Part shown: piece after piece, positions 44,940 through 55,709 of the stretch | Position numbering within the stretch: position 1 is the first letter of the stretch | Layout of the letters: the number at the start of each line of letters is the position of its first letter | DNA from: Apoda limacodes | Lineage: Eukaryota > Arthropoda > Insecta > Lepidoptera > Limacodidae | Direction: 5' to 3' | Length of the DNA: 64,000 nt | Assembly: GCA_946406115.1 (NCBI GenBank) | Contig: OX291562.1 | Location: 6,540,001 to 6,604,000 of the forward strand | The notes under the pieces: model-generated | The model's input: the letters and a program-made list of their open reading frames with translations, nothing else | What the model was told of the DNA's origin: nothing | The model's database searches: none | Translations under genes and position numbers: made by a program

Positions 44940-45510
44940 TACTAGTACAATCGAAGTTTTATTGGAGTTGCTTGAGTGTGTCATGCTCTCTCAAAGTGTC
45001 TCTGCGGTGGTGGCGTGTGTGTCGGGTCGTTACGTTCCCTAAAACATGGTTGAGCGAAGCGATGGCTGATTCATGTGTCATACTCGTGAACGGGTGCCGC
45101 TTGTGGAGGCTGGTCTGCTCTTGCAAACTTCTTGGTATTCTTAGTATTTAGTCTTACTTTTTTTGTTTTGTTTATTAATACTGTAAGACATTGATTATTT
45201 CTTAGTGATGAATACATAAACTGTCTTTTGTTTATATTAGATACTTTTTTATGTTGTGCTTGTGCTTTATATTTCATGTTCTTTTATGTTTGTAATGGAA
45301 AGTGTCCTTTTATGATAGGGAGGGCATTTTCCAATATTTTAATTGGACGCTGTAAAAGAAAGGGAGAAAAGAAATGCTCTTGCTGAGTTTCTTGCCGGTT
45401 CTTCTCAGTACAAGGTCTCCCGCCCTGTAGACTTACGAACCGATGGCGTAGTGACATTAATAAGTGCTCAATTATTGTAGCCTAATCTGAATAAAATTAT
45501 ATTGAATATT
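44940..45510 (+). repeat. 570 bp interspersed repeat, second copy
   Basis: Forward copy from ACTAGTACAATCGAAGTTTT to a TTGAATATTGAATA tail. It contains CTGAGTTTCTTGCCGGTTCT. High similarity to the 5.6 kb copy points to fairly recent mobility. A much shorter relative with the same CTTGCCGG box lies at 3,348-3,470. Confidence 0.65.
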
Positions 45511-45604
45511 GAATATAACCCCGAAAATCATTACTGACATAATTGTCGCCGCCATAACTATTGTAATTAGATATTTTTACACAACTAGTATTAAGGTACA
45601 CTAA

Positions 45605-46235
45605 TTCTGGAGTGTCACTCTGAACTGCAAAAAATTGCATTAGAGAACCGGGTTACTCTTCAATGGATACGTGGTCATAGTGGGTCTCTAGGCAATGATG
45701 CAGCAGATCAGTTGGCAAAGAGAGGATCGAGCACTAAAATATTGGGACCCGAACCAATCGTACCGATACATTTTACACAACTCAAAACGTGGTTACGTGA
45801 CGGAACCTTACAACTACACAACAAACAGTGAGCAGAGCAAACGGACTGCAGACAAACCAAGAATGTTTTCACATCCTTGGACGCTAGTCTATCGCACAAG
45901 CTGTTACAATTAATTAGGAAAAACTTACGCTACATAGTTGGCATAATATCAGGTCACTGCCCGCTGAACAAACACTTTTTCAATATCGGCGTTACCGACA
46001 GCCCTTTATGCAGGGGCTGCATGGAAGCCGCGGAGACACCTTCTCACGTGGTTCTACATTGCAAAAGCGTGAGCAACAATCCACAAACCATGAGAGAGGC
46101 GCTGAATAACATCAGATGCCTCCTTGATTTCTGGACGGAGCTGGGATGGTATGAGTAACGAATGGAACGTACCGGTTACCTACGTACAATGGCCCTATCA
46201 TGAGGCTAAGTGCGGAAAACATAAGTCCAACTAAC
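45605..46235 (+). mobile_element. 5'-truncated RNase H-bearing LINE (R1/I-like)
   Basis: It is flanked by a perfect 13 bp duplication TAAGGTACACTAA at 45,592-45,604 and 46,236-46,248. The insert begins inside an RNase H domain and ends CCAACTAAC without a long A tail. R1-group elements often lack poly-A, which is consistent. The clean duplication shows this is a complete truncated insertion and not a decayed longer copy. Confidence 0.85.
45607..46158 (+). pseudogene. LINE RNase H domain and C-terminal zinc-binding region
   Basis: The frame reads VTLQWIRGHSGSLGNDAADQ (the HSG...N.AAD core of LINE RNase H, which degrades RNA in RNA:DNA hybrids). A single TGA at 45,829-45,831 (probably from TGG) is followed in the same frame by GHCPLNKHFFNIGV and CRGCMEAAETPSHVVLHC. 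The last is a CX2C...HX4C-type motif found at the C-termini of R1/I-like ORF2 proteins. It ends at TAA, 46,156-46,158. Endonuclease and RT are absent because of 5' truncation. Confidence 0.82.
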
Positions 46236-46248
46236 TAAGGTACACTAA

Positions 46249-46675
46249 AGAATTCAGAAACCCCAATCTAAAGAGTACTGATTCATTAATATCCAGCTCG
46301 AAGGACCAAATCTTATGTTAAACCCTTTAATAATAAATAGATGTACTTAGTTACATTAAGGTCATCTTGATTAAGTTTAAAAGCTTTCCTTTACATCAAA
46401 TAGCAAAAAACACTCACAAACCTTTGATATGATTTATGTACAGTGGACAGAATTTTTTTCTGTGAAAAGAGAATTTATTATCAGATTTGTATTCAAAGCA
46501 CTACAGTAGGAGTCACTTGTCCTTTTCCTAAACAAAAGTAACTTCTCAAACTTACTGACCGTCTACAATATCATTCTACTTTACATAAGAAAGACCAAGT
46601 AGAGAGAATCCTAAATCAATCAATATATACGTGGTATAGAACGCAATATTTTATAATGCAACCTAATATTTGGTT
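46249..46675. other. Unrecognised sequence
   Basis: AT-rich, nothing identified. Confidence 0.5.
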
Positions 46676-46962
46676 TTTAAGGTTTCGTACCCAAATGGTA
46701 ATTAGTGAAACCCTATTACTAAGACTCCGTCCGTCCATCTGTCACCAGGCAGTATCTCATGAACCGTGATAGTTAGACAGTTGAAATTTTCACAGATGAT
46801 GTATTTCTATTGCCGCTGTAATAACAAATACTAAAAAACAGAATAAAATAAATATTTAAGGGGACTCCCATACAAAAACCTTTTTTTTTTTTGGCCGTTT
46901 TAATAGATAATGGTACGGAACCCTTCGTGCGTGAGTCTGACTCGCACTTAACTGATTTTTTT
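46676..46962 (-). repeat. Interspersed repeat, same family, reverse copy
   Basis: TTTCGTACCCAAATGGTAAT, CCGTCCGTCC, CACCAGGCAGTATCTCATGA, ending in GAGTCTGACTCGCACTTAAC. The microsatellite is reduced. Confidence 0.75.
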
Positions 46963-47372
46963 TATGTTGACACATACTTTTATAGCACATATAATAATTG
47001 TATGTCTACCATAATTAAGCTTTGCATTGTGTAGTTAGAAAATATCAAAGAAACTATAATAAATAAGCAAATGATTTAGTAATGTTGAGTTAAGAAAACA
47101 AAACCCGTATAAGTTAGGTAAAAAAATATATTTTAAAAAACCTACTGTTTATTAAGTACATACAAAGACGAATTACACGCTCGTGACTTGAAACCGAAAA
47201 CATTGTCTTTATTAAAACGGTCTGAACGAATTTACGATGCAAAACCGCCATGTTAAATTTAAATAGAATATGTGTTCAAAACCCCTAAATGTTTAGCTTG
47301 TAACTCTATATGCACACTAACAAACTAAACATTAATTTCAATAATACACTCGTTTATCGCCTTTGATGTTGA
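46963..47372. other. Unrecognised sequence
   Basis: It lies between two oppositely oriented copies of the GGACGG repeat, which could fold against each other. Nothing else was recognised. Confidence 0.45.
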
Positions 47373-47655
47373 AAAACCGGCCAAGAGCGAGTTGAACTCG
47401 CACACGAAGGGTACCGTACCATTATTTATAAAAACGGCAAAAAAAATCACGTTTGTTGTATGGGAGTCCCCTAAAATATTAATTTTATTCTGTTTATTAG
47501 TATTTATTGTTGAAAATTTCAACAGTCTTACTGTTATAATTCATGAGATACAGCCTGGTGACAGACGGACGGACGGACGAACGGACGGACAGCGGAGTCT
47601 TTGTAATAGGGCCCCGTTTTTTACTCTTTGGGTACGGCACCCTAAAAAAAAATTG
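47373..47655 (+). repeat. Interspersed repeat, same family, forward copy
   Basis: AACCGGCCAAGAGCGAGTTG, then ACGAAGGGTACCGTACCATT, GTTGTATGGGAGTCCCCTA, a GGAC array at about 47,563-47,591, and the end GGGTACGGCACCCTAAAAA. This is a clean copy bounded on both sides. Confidence 0.8.
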
Positions 47656-49399
47656 ACAATGTCTAGATAGTCATGGTACTACGACAAAACGTGTAACTGG
47701 CTAGAGAGCTCCCGACTAGTTACGTATCAAGACATAGGCTAATCGAGTGCGTTAATTCCCCATTCTCGGCGCACCGCACCTTATTATTGCTCCGTCTAGA
47801 CGCCTTCGATGGGCGACCATATGAATGAAATAAAGTTAAAATTGTTGACTGTGCTATTAGTATTACTATCAAATGATAGAATAGTAAAAATAGATTTTTT
47901 TTTTTTTGCTATCAAATCGCAGAAAATTAAAAACTTAACACGAACCTACAGTTTTTCATGTTTCTAAATTTTTGTGGTAAAAATAATAGTACATTTTGTA
48001 TTAAGGGTGGTAAGGAAAAAATTACTAACAAGAAGCATTTTAAAAGCCTAAGGCAGACTTTATTGACTTGCGTTTGTAATTTGCGTACCGCCCGAGTTAC
48101 ACGCATTGTTTTTCACCACAATTGCGAGTAAATAAATAAAAATATAAGTTGAATAAATAATTAAACTCACCAAATCACAACCGAAATGGCGGTAACAGCA
48201 GTATAGAAAACAATGCCAATTTAGGCTCGAAAACGTATAGTTCATATTTCCAACAGACAGCTTTTATACATACTTGATAGAATAGGCGAGTCATTACCGC
48301 CCATGAGTTCCATGAACGCGCGCTTTTCTTTAAGAAAAGTAAAGTTTACATAGAAAAAGTCCGTGGGAGTTATTATAGGTCATAGCATCCGCTTTACTAG
48401 CACGTAATGACACTGTTTACGAGTGAGTGTGTTAAAAAAATATTTGAAGGTATATTTGAATATTTAAGCTAAGTGAAGATAATAAATAGGTAATCTAACG
48501 CTTTCGCTAAGCGTAATTAATTGGCTCAAGCAATTCTGAGCGTAAAAATAGCGCTGTAAATTTCTTTGATGTGACATGTAGCTGTCGAGACAGTAAAGTA
48601 GTCTAATACGTTTATCTGACAAAATATATGAATCTGCTTAAAGTTGTCAGACAAGCATATTATTACACTTTGAACTTTGATCTTTCACCTTAACAAGTTT
48701 TAATTAAATAGCGAAGTTTAACAAAAGGTAATGTGGTTTGTTTTAGAGCTTTACGTGAAATACTCTTAGCTTGAGAGATAAAAAACTTTAAGAAGTCATA
48801 AAATCTTATAGACAGTTACTTACTTGTGCGTAGACCTGCGTGAACAAATAATAAACCCATCAAACTTTACTTACAGGATTTGCGTAGGTTAGTTATAGTA
48901 AAAAAAAAACGGTCAATGCATTATTATCTGTAAAAAACTTCATTTTTTCAAATAATTTTCGTTAAAAGTATTAATAATCTTTTTATATTATAGGTATAAA
49001 AGTTAAAGGATGAAGGTTCACACATTTTTTTTTGATTTGTAGGAAAAAAATTACAAAAAATCTGACAGTGTCTAGATTGATAATCCCACTCAAGATAAGG
49101 TTTTCTTTTTTTAAAAAAAAACTTTATATCCTTACAGAAGCGTAAGGTGGTTTGCACATGATAGGACACTTTGCTATAAAATTTCATTAAATCTATCGAT
49201 GAAAATATGGCGGATTTTAAGGTTGTGACATACAGTCCGACGTATATGACGAAAGTATTAGGTGTTCGTTTTTGCCATTTGGACCCAAAAATAACTGTCT
49301 AGCACATTTAGCACTTGCATGCCTAGGGTTCCTTGCGTAGTGTTTAATATTAGCCATTTCTAAATCAATATTACAAACAAAAAATATAATAGTTTCTTA
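47656..49399. other. AT-rich sequence, no gene seen
   Basis: Only short chance frames (48,060-48,245 and 48,948-49,187, both minus). A GC-richer patch at 47,690-47,820 was not recognised. Confidence 0.5.
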
Positions 49400-49590
49400 T
49401 AATGATACATGATGATGAAAAAGGAGATCTCCGAAACAACTCATACGATTTCAAAATTTCTTTACTACAGAATATTCAAATTTGTAGGTTAGAAAGAAAA
49501 AGGGACTTTTCCTTAAAGATAGCTGTAATCCGATCGTGAGTTCCCACAGGAATAGGCTATTGTGCGGGTGAAATCGTGGCGATCGTCTAG
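49400..49590 (+). repeat. Helitron-like 3' remnant
   Basis: GAGATCTCCGAAACAACTCA resembles the body of Helitron-type repeats (similar to 35,755-35,790). The end reads GTGCGGGTGAAATCGTGGCG then ATCGTCTAG and T (CTAG 49,587-49,590). Confidence 0.45.
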
Positions 49591-50099
49591 TATTAAATAA
49601 ATGTCATTATTGTCTTTACAATACGGATAAGTTTAAAAAGCTTTCAGTTTCAGTTTTAAAAAAAGAAAGCTATAAAAGTCATTCCTTCATGGGTCAATCA
49701 ATAAACACAGTTGCATATAAAAGCTCTGCAATCGTACTGTCATAAAATCATATTATTCGTTTTAAGCTTTGGCTGCACATAGGTAACTAAAAACCAAGAA
49801 ATTTAATGGTGCACATAGAAATAGGGCGGGCCTGGAAATTGGAACAATATAATATCTTATCTGAAGATATAACACTGATTTTATCTTTTAAGTATTTTTA
49901 TCATGTAATGTATATTCTTGTAGTTAGTAGTCAACCGAAAATTGTATATTTTCTGTCGCTGTTTTCTCCAAATGTACTATTTGGAGAAAGAAAACAGGAA
50001 CGCAAATTTATCAAATAATAAAATATCATCTATCGTAAAAACGGTAACACACACAAATTTCAAACTTGCAGTCAAAAATCGTGTGAACTCTAAAGTATA
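49591..50099. other. Unrecognised sequence with a small palindrome
   Basis: TTTTCTCCAAATGTACTATT then TGGAGAAAG at 49,961-49,990 contains a CTTTCTCCAAA-type inverted pair. A 70-codon frame (49,806-50,018) has no known family. Confidence 0.4.
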
Positions 50100-50358
50100 A
50101 CAATAAATAACCAAAACCTACAAGTATAAGACGGGCCCGTTCCATTACACTCCTAAATTACCGTTACAGTGCCATCTAGTTATAATTAAGAGAAACAGTA
50201 ACACATTTGTTAGTAGAAAACGATATTCAAGTCAGTAAGGATGGTTGAGCGCTTAGCGGCACACTTATTGCTTTTCTTCGTGTTCATAAACTACGTAAAT
50301 GGTGGTAAGTACAAAACCCTCGGTGCGCGAGCCCGACTCGCACTTGGCCGGTTTTTAT
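50100..50358. repeat. Diverged MITE related to the 10 kb duplication
   Basis: TATAACAATAAATAACCAAA, AGTATAAGACGGGCCCG, GTGCCATCTAGTTATAATTA, ending GCCCGACTCGCACTTGGCCG. It aligns module by module with 10,050-10,345 but with many substitutions. Confidence 0.7.
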
Positions 50359-50819
50359 TTTAAAATTAACCTCTATTACCTAGATTTATCGTTAGCATTG
50401 CAATACTTCAACGTCTTAATGAATAACTAATGTTATACATATAGCAAAGATAATGAATATTTGAAATTTTTAGTGGTCCAGTTTTCAGATTCTCCCTCGA
50501 GGCAATTGTTTATTAATATTAAATGGATTTATTTACGTTGCTTTCCTTGTTTTTATAGTTATATATTAGAGCGCTATTAGTAGCAGTTTCGCTTGTAAAG
50601 TAGGGCGTAGTAGCTAGCACAATTAAATAGGTTTTTAGGCGCAAAGTAGGCCCTTAATAGACAGTGTGGATAATTTTATTGAAATGCTAATGAAGTGCTC
50701 TCACTCGACGATATAAACGAGTTTTATGGCTCGTGGGACGACGCACAGTTAATAAAACTCTATCCTCTATATAGGCATGAGTGAAAGAGAGTGGAAATGG
50801 AGGTGTCCATATTGTCCAC
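50359..50819. other. Unrecognised sequence
   Basis: AT-rich, no ORF or repeat seen between the 50.1 kb MITE and the LINE tail at 50.82 kb. Confidence 0.5.
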
Positions 50820-50890
50820 CTTTTATTTTTATACCACTAAGGTGGCACACAAACAAACAGCTTGCAGTCCGCCTGATGTGCCTGGAGGTA
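50820..50890 (-). mobile_element. Short 3' end copy of the 988-aa LINE family
   Basis: TTTTTATACCACTAAGGTGG then AGTCCGCCTGATG, the last ~60 bp of the LINE in reverse orientation. It lies next to the left edge of the minisatellite. Confidence 0.75.
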
Positions 50891-50897
50891 TTTTGCT

Positions 50898-51100
50898 CAC
50901 TTACTAAATTATAATAATGCTGCAAAACACCAGTTTCTAAATTGTAATACTGCTACGGAAGATCAAAGTTACTAAATTGTAATACTTTTACGAAAGACCA
51001 AAGTTACTGAAATTTAATACTGCTAGCCGCTACGGAAGGCTTAAGTTACTAAAAAGTAATACTGCTACTAAAGACCAAATTTACTTAATTTTAATATTAC
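50898..51100. repeat. ~35 bp minisatellite, left of the jockey insertion
   Basis: There are about six diverged units of a pattern like TTAATTGTAATACTGCTACG followed by GAAGACCAAAGTTAC. The array is cut at 51,100 by the jockey A tail and resumes at 56,867. Confidence 0.85.
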
Positions 51101-51127
51101 TTTTTTTTTCTGAGCTGACTATGCAGT

Positions 51128-51142
51128 TGGCTGTTGCAGCCA
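51128..51142 (-). other. 3' UTR hairpin of the jockey family
   Basis: TGGCTG-TTG-CAGCCA forms a perfect 6 bp stem with a 3 nt loop about 20 nt from the A tail. The same hairpin with its context (GCAGTT before, TTACTGCTTCACC after) recurs at 29,349-29,363 and 28,988-29,002. Conservation at the 3' ends of otherwise diverged copies suggests a role in template recognition by the RT; that is inference. Confidence 0.5.
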
Positions 51143-51324
51143 TTACTGCTTCACCGGACTTTTGGGGCGAGACTCTGATGGAGCCTCAGCCCATATAGCA
51201 CCCAACGCTCAAGGGCTCCCCGCGGGGGAAGCCTCGGCTTGGGTTGTCGCTCTCGGGGGCGTCCCTTCGACCGGCGTGAGTCTCGAACCCGAAGGTGAGT
51301 CACCGCCAGGAGGGGAGTTCCCCG

Positions 51325-54226
51325 TTACGCGGGTACGATTGCGATTGAGCGCCCCGGCACTCTTTGATACCTAGTGTATCCTTGTGGGCGCCGACGAACC
51401 CGGGGACGTCGGCGTCGTGTTTGGAGGGAGGCCCTATTCGGGGAGGTCGTAGAGACTAATCTCGCTATCCGGACAGCGAGATCGTCATCTGGGGACGTTA
51501 GTACGTGCCGAGGCCGCCTAACAATAGTTTTACGACCGTGACCGGGTCGATCGGGGGGACGATACGTTGTGGATTGCACAATTCGGGTGATTTTGCGTAC
51601 GCTCGAAAAAGCGGACTGCCAAGTCTTTAAAGTATTGGGGAATCGTGGGAAGTTCGAAGTCTCTGTGTAGGTCCGCATTGCGAACGTACCAAGAGGCTCC
51701 AGTGGCCGCTCTGAGAAAGCGGTTTTGGAGGGTCTGGAGTTTGTGGAGATTGCGCTTGGACAGCGCAACGACTACGCTAGCATAAGCTAGTATGGGGCGG
51801 ATACAAGTTGTGTAAAGATTTAGCTTATTTCTAAGCGACATCTTACTATACTTGCCTATCATGGGATAGAGACGACCGAGGACAAAAGCGGCTCGGTCTC
51901 TGACTATTTTGGTGTGAGCTTGGAAGTTCAAACGACTATCCATGGTCACACCGAGATATTTGGTCTTATTTTGCCAGGGAATGGCATGACCGAAGAGAGA
52001 AAGGGGAGTTGGCCGCGGAGGGCGGCCTAGGGAAAAGAGGACGGCAGAGCTTTTGTCGGGATTCACCTCGATTCTCCATTTCCGAAACCACTCGCCTAGG
52101 GCGGTGATAGCGGGTTGGAGTCTCTCAGTGATTCGACTCACTTGCCTATCTGTGGTATAGATAGCGGTATCGTCCGCAAAGAGGGCTAGTTGGGTACCTA
52201 TCGTTTTAGGGATATCGTTAGTGTACAGAAGGTACAAGATGGGGGCGAGCACGGACCCTTGCGGGACTCATGCTTCTATGAGACGGGGGGAAGAGAGAGT
52301 GCCTTTGACTTTGTAGCGAAAACTACGATTCGACAAATAGTCTCGTATGATGAGCATGAGACGATCTGGCAAATGAAAGTTGTACAGTTTAAAAATTAAA
52401 CCGTTGTGCCAGACTTTGTCGAAAGCTTTCGCTACATCGAAGAAGACAGCGCCCGTGTGACGGGTCTTACCTAACGCTGGTTGAAAGCCAGTAAGAATAT
52501 GTTCCGTTATGCGGAGGACTTGATGGACGCATGAGTGTTTGGTACGGAAGCCGAACTGCTCGTCTATTAAAATGCCTCTGGAAACTATGGCGTTCCGTAG
52601 GCGAGCGAGGAGGAGGCGTTCATAGAGTTTACCAAGGGCCTTTAGTAAACTTATGGGGCGATAGGAGGACGACTCGGTACGAGCTTTGCCTGGCTTGTGG
52701 ATGCCTATAACAATTGCATCTTTCCATTGAGAAGGAAAGATGCAATGTTCCATAGCAGCGTTAAAGATCGCTACTAGGAGGCAGATAAGGGGAAGAGTGA
52801 GGCGCTTTAGGATATCGTTAGAGAAACCGTCCGCGCCGGGGGACTTACGGGGGCGTAGGTCTTTGATGACCTGTACGACTTCGTCGACAGTGACAGGGGG
52901 CAGGGGGTCTTGTGGAGGCAGAGAAGTTCTGCGCTCCACTTCGCCGTCTACCTCGCGCACGTGGTCGGGATCGAAGGGCTGTGTGCTTAAGGCACATTGG
53001 GCTTGGAGGCTAGACGCTTGGCAATCCGCTTTTTCGTCGTCGTTGAACGCGGGAACGTTGTTGGGACGAGTTAACGGAGGGAGAGAGTTTGCGGTTTCGG
53101 ATTTTAGAGCTCTGGCTAAGTGCCAATAAGCTTGGTGAGAAGGAGAAATGTTCTCCATAAGATCACCGAAACGTTGGGCGCGGAGCTCAGCTACAGCGGT
53201 TCTTACACGGCGGTGTAAGTCGTTGAAGCGAGCTTTATTTTCGGTAGTGGGAGCGCGATCGCGAGCGCGGCGGGCCGCGTTACGCTCAGTCATTAGCGAC
53301 CTGATGTGCTGAGGCAGGATTAGGTGGTGATAATCACCAACCGGCACCTGTCGTGAGCACTCGCCAACGGTGGCGGTCAGGTGGCTAGTGAGAGAGTCGA
53401 TAGCTACGTTTAGATCGGTCGTGGAAGAGATTACGTTTGGAACGCGGTCTAGATGTGGCGAGCTGGGATTTTCGAGCAATTGCCCAAATTTATCCCAGTC
53501 TGTCACGGTTCTAGTGTCGGGAGGAGAGTCCGAAGGGGAACCTAATCGGAGGATGACAGGGCGGTGGTCCGAGTCAAGTTCGTCAAGCACCTCAATAGAA
53601 CGAAAGCTTAGCCTTACATTCTTTAGAAGTGCTATGTCCAGTACGTCGGGGTTGTTCCTAGTATTGTGGGGAAAGAAAGTGGGCGTCATGGGAGCGATAA
53701 TGTCAAAGTTTAGTCTGTCAACTAAATCGTCAAGGAGTCTGCCTCTCCGTGAAGTTACAGAAGAGTTCCAGCGGCGATGCTTGCAATTTAGGTCGCCGGC
53801 AAGAATGACGGCGTCGCCTAAATTTAAAAGCGACTGAAGGTCGCTCTCGAGCAAGTCTTTTAGGGGAGAGAGATAAACCGATGCAATGATGATCGGCTGA
53901 TGGCCGGTCATCGCTAAGCGGCAGACGGATGCTTCTAAATTCGTAAGCGGTGGAGGATCGATAGGGGAGCAATGCAGGGAGCGCCTGTAATAGATGAGAG
54001 TGCCTCCGAGATTGGAGGAAGTTCTATCATTACGGACGGTGCGATAGTTCGCGATCGAAGGGGTACGGACAGCGGGCTTTAGGAACGTTTCCTGGATGAG
54101 GAAGACGTCCGGTTTTTGGGATGAGAGGAATTGCGATAATTCCTCTCTTTGGTTGCGGAGACCGTTGGCATTAAAATAGCCTATGGAGACGGACCGGGGT
54201 TTTTCGCGCGCGGTTGTGCAATCCAT
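51325..54226 (-). pseudogene. Jockey-type ORF2 (endonuclease/RT), inactivated
   Basis: Codons 1-652 are open. The endonuclease shows QET (E46), GDLN (144-147) and SDH (219-221). The RT begins near 450 with KSPGADG, YRPISLLKALGK, EQFGFRTKHS and FFDVAKAFDKVWH (D597). Codon 653 (52,268-52,270) is TGA exactly where Gly of AGVPQGS is expected; the frame then continues with VPQGSVLAPILY and FADDT (about residues 683-687). Near 51,580 the 29 kb copy has 8 extra bases (between GCACAATT and CGGGTG), so this copy carries an 8 bp deletion that shifts the frame. The remainder reads in a second frame to 51,325 (motif TTYRPPDRPGHGRKT). Without those lesions the protein would be roughly 950-970 aa. No RNase H was seen. 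Confidence 0.88.
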
Positions 54227-54233
54227 TTTGGTT

Positions 54234-55709
54234 TTAAGGTTTTGGAGCTACCCTGCGGAGGGCGGCGAAGAAGTCGCGATGCTTAGCCATGAAGCCGAGC
54301 ATTTGAGAGAGATCGGTGATCTGTACGTATTCGGCGTACACGATCTCGAAATAGGCTGGGTCGCAAACCCAAGAAATTTCGGCGAGAATGTCGTAATGCT
54401 GCTGCTCGGCTGTCTGAGCGGCGTTGCGGGGCAGCGCGGGAGAGGGGCGCGGGGGGGCAAGGCGCGTTTGTGCGAGAGGTGCGGGAGCACTTCTCATAGG
54501 CGCTGGACGCGGAATGTCCCGGGTCATAAGAGGGGCGGGGTAGGGAATACCCGTGACAGAGACGGGCCCGGGGAGAGCAGACAAAAGTTTGTCTGTCTCC
54601 TTCGATTTGGACGCGTTAACTAGCGCTGGAGGACGGCTCCAGGCGTTGACAGCGGGGAGAGGTGCAGGCACGAGCGGAGCCTGTTGGCGGAGGGCGGGGG
54701 GACGCGATTTACCCTGTTTGGGTTTACGCGAGCTCTGTTTGGGAGCTTTGGGGCACCCGCGGTAATTCGCTGGGTGGCCTTCACTCCCACAGAGTACGCA
54801 AGCGACCGGGTCGGATGCGTTAGAGCGATCGCGATCACAGTCCGGAGTGGCGTGATCGCGCAAACATTTCACACAGCGCGGTCTGCGTCTGCAGTTGCGC
54901 TGCGCGTGGCCATATAATTGGCATCGGTGGCATTGACCCAGGTTCGACCGCTTGTGCGGAGTCTCGACCCGGACGCCCTTGAGGCTGCACACATCTTTAA
55001 TGTTAAAGATGGCTTTGCCTTCTTTGGTCAGGTCTAGTACTACGAGCACCATGTCGTAGCACTCTGACTTATTACGGCCATTGTACATTCTATGTACTTC
55101 CCGAACTGGGAGGCCTTGAGCGATTAGGTCGTCCTGAACAGTCTTTGTGCAGAATTCCTTAGGAACTTCCCTTATGACTGCTCGGAGAACGCGTTCCTCG
55201 GCCAGCGAGTAAGTATGGTACTCATACTTTTGGGCCGTGAGGAAAGCCGTCAGATTTCGGAAATCTGACGGTGTCGGGACCTGCACTTTGATGCCGCGCT
55301 CGGCATCATTTCGGGCGTGCGTATAATTTATCCGCTTGGCCTTCATAGCGTTTGCTATATTTGGCCAGGCCCCTTTGTCTTTGATGACAATGGGCGGCGG
55401 AGTTTTTTCCGTCCGTCCCGAAGTGGGACAGGCAGACTGCGAAGGGGTGGCGGCGGGGGGAGTTGTGTCCATGGCGGCTAGCTCAGGGCTGGCCGCCGAG
55501 GTGGACGGGGACGGGGACGCGGAAGCGCTAGGCGCTTTGAGGCGCTTAGCCTCGGAATCGGAGGGAGGAGGAGTAGAAGACTCCAGGGCGGATGCCGCCG
55601 AAGCCTTTTTAGACTTGGCGGACTTCTTCCGCTTTTTACCCTTTTTGGTCCCCAGGCCAACCACTTTGAAGCCTTCGTCGTCCTCGGACAACGCCGACTC
55701 AGCGGACAT
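54234..55709 (-). CDS. Jockey-type ORF1, gag-like nucleic-acid-binding protein (491 aa)
   Basis: ORF1 proteins of this clade bind the element's RNA and form the ribonucleoprotein that is reverse transcribed. Residues 21-35 are Lys-rich (NLS-like), 36-105 are a low-complexity Ser/Ala/Pro linker, and about 145-250 match the domain that precedes zinc knuckles in jockey-type proteins (PRE_C2HC type). Three knuckles follow: C260-X2-C-X4-H-X4-C273, C279-X2-C-X3-H-X4-C291 and C304-X2-C-X4-H-X6-C319. The tail is Pro/Ala-rich and ends at TAA, with ORF2's ATG 7 bp on. The ATG at 55,709 is not certainly the true start: the frame is open upstream to a TGA at 55,782, and that extension reads like protein (see findings). 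Confidence 0.9.
   Translation of the reverse strand: MSAESALSEDDEGFKVVGLGTKKGKKRKKSAKSKKASAASALESSTPPPSDSEAKRLKAPSASASPSPSTSAASPELAAMDTTPPAATPSQSACPTSGRTEKTPPPIVIKDKGAWPNIANAMKAKRINYTHARNDAERGIKVQVPTPSDFRNLTAFLTAQKYEYHTYSLAEERVLRAVIREVPKEFCTKTVQDDLIAQGLPVREVHRMYNGRNKSECYDMVLVVLDLTKEGKAIFNIKDVCSLKGVRVETPHKRSNLGQCHRCQLYGHAQRNCRRRPRCVKCLRDHATPDCDRDRSNASDPVACVLCGSEGHPANYRGCPKAPKQSSRKPKQGKSRPPALRQQAPLVPAPLPAVNAWSRPPALVNASKSKETDKLLSALPGPVSVTGIPYPAPLMTRDIPRPAPMRSAPAPLAQTRLAPPRPSPALPRNAAQTAEQQHYDILAEISWVCDPAYFEIVYAEYVQITDLSQMLGFMAKHRDFFAALRRVAPKP

Noticed and set aside
52740..53837. Plus-strand ORFs of 129-155 aa within the jockey element
   Set aside because: They are antisense shadows of the GC-rich ORF2 coding strand.
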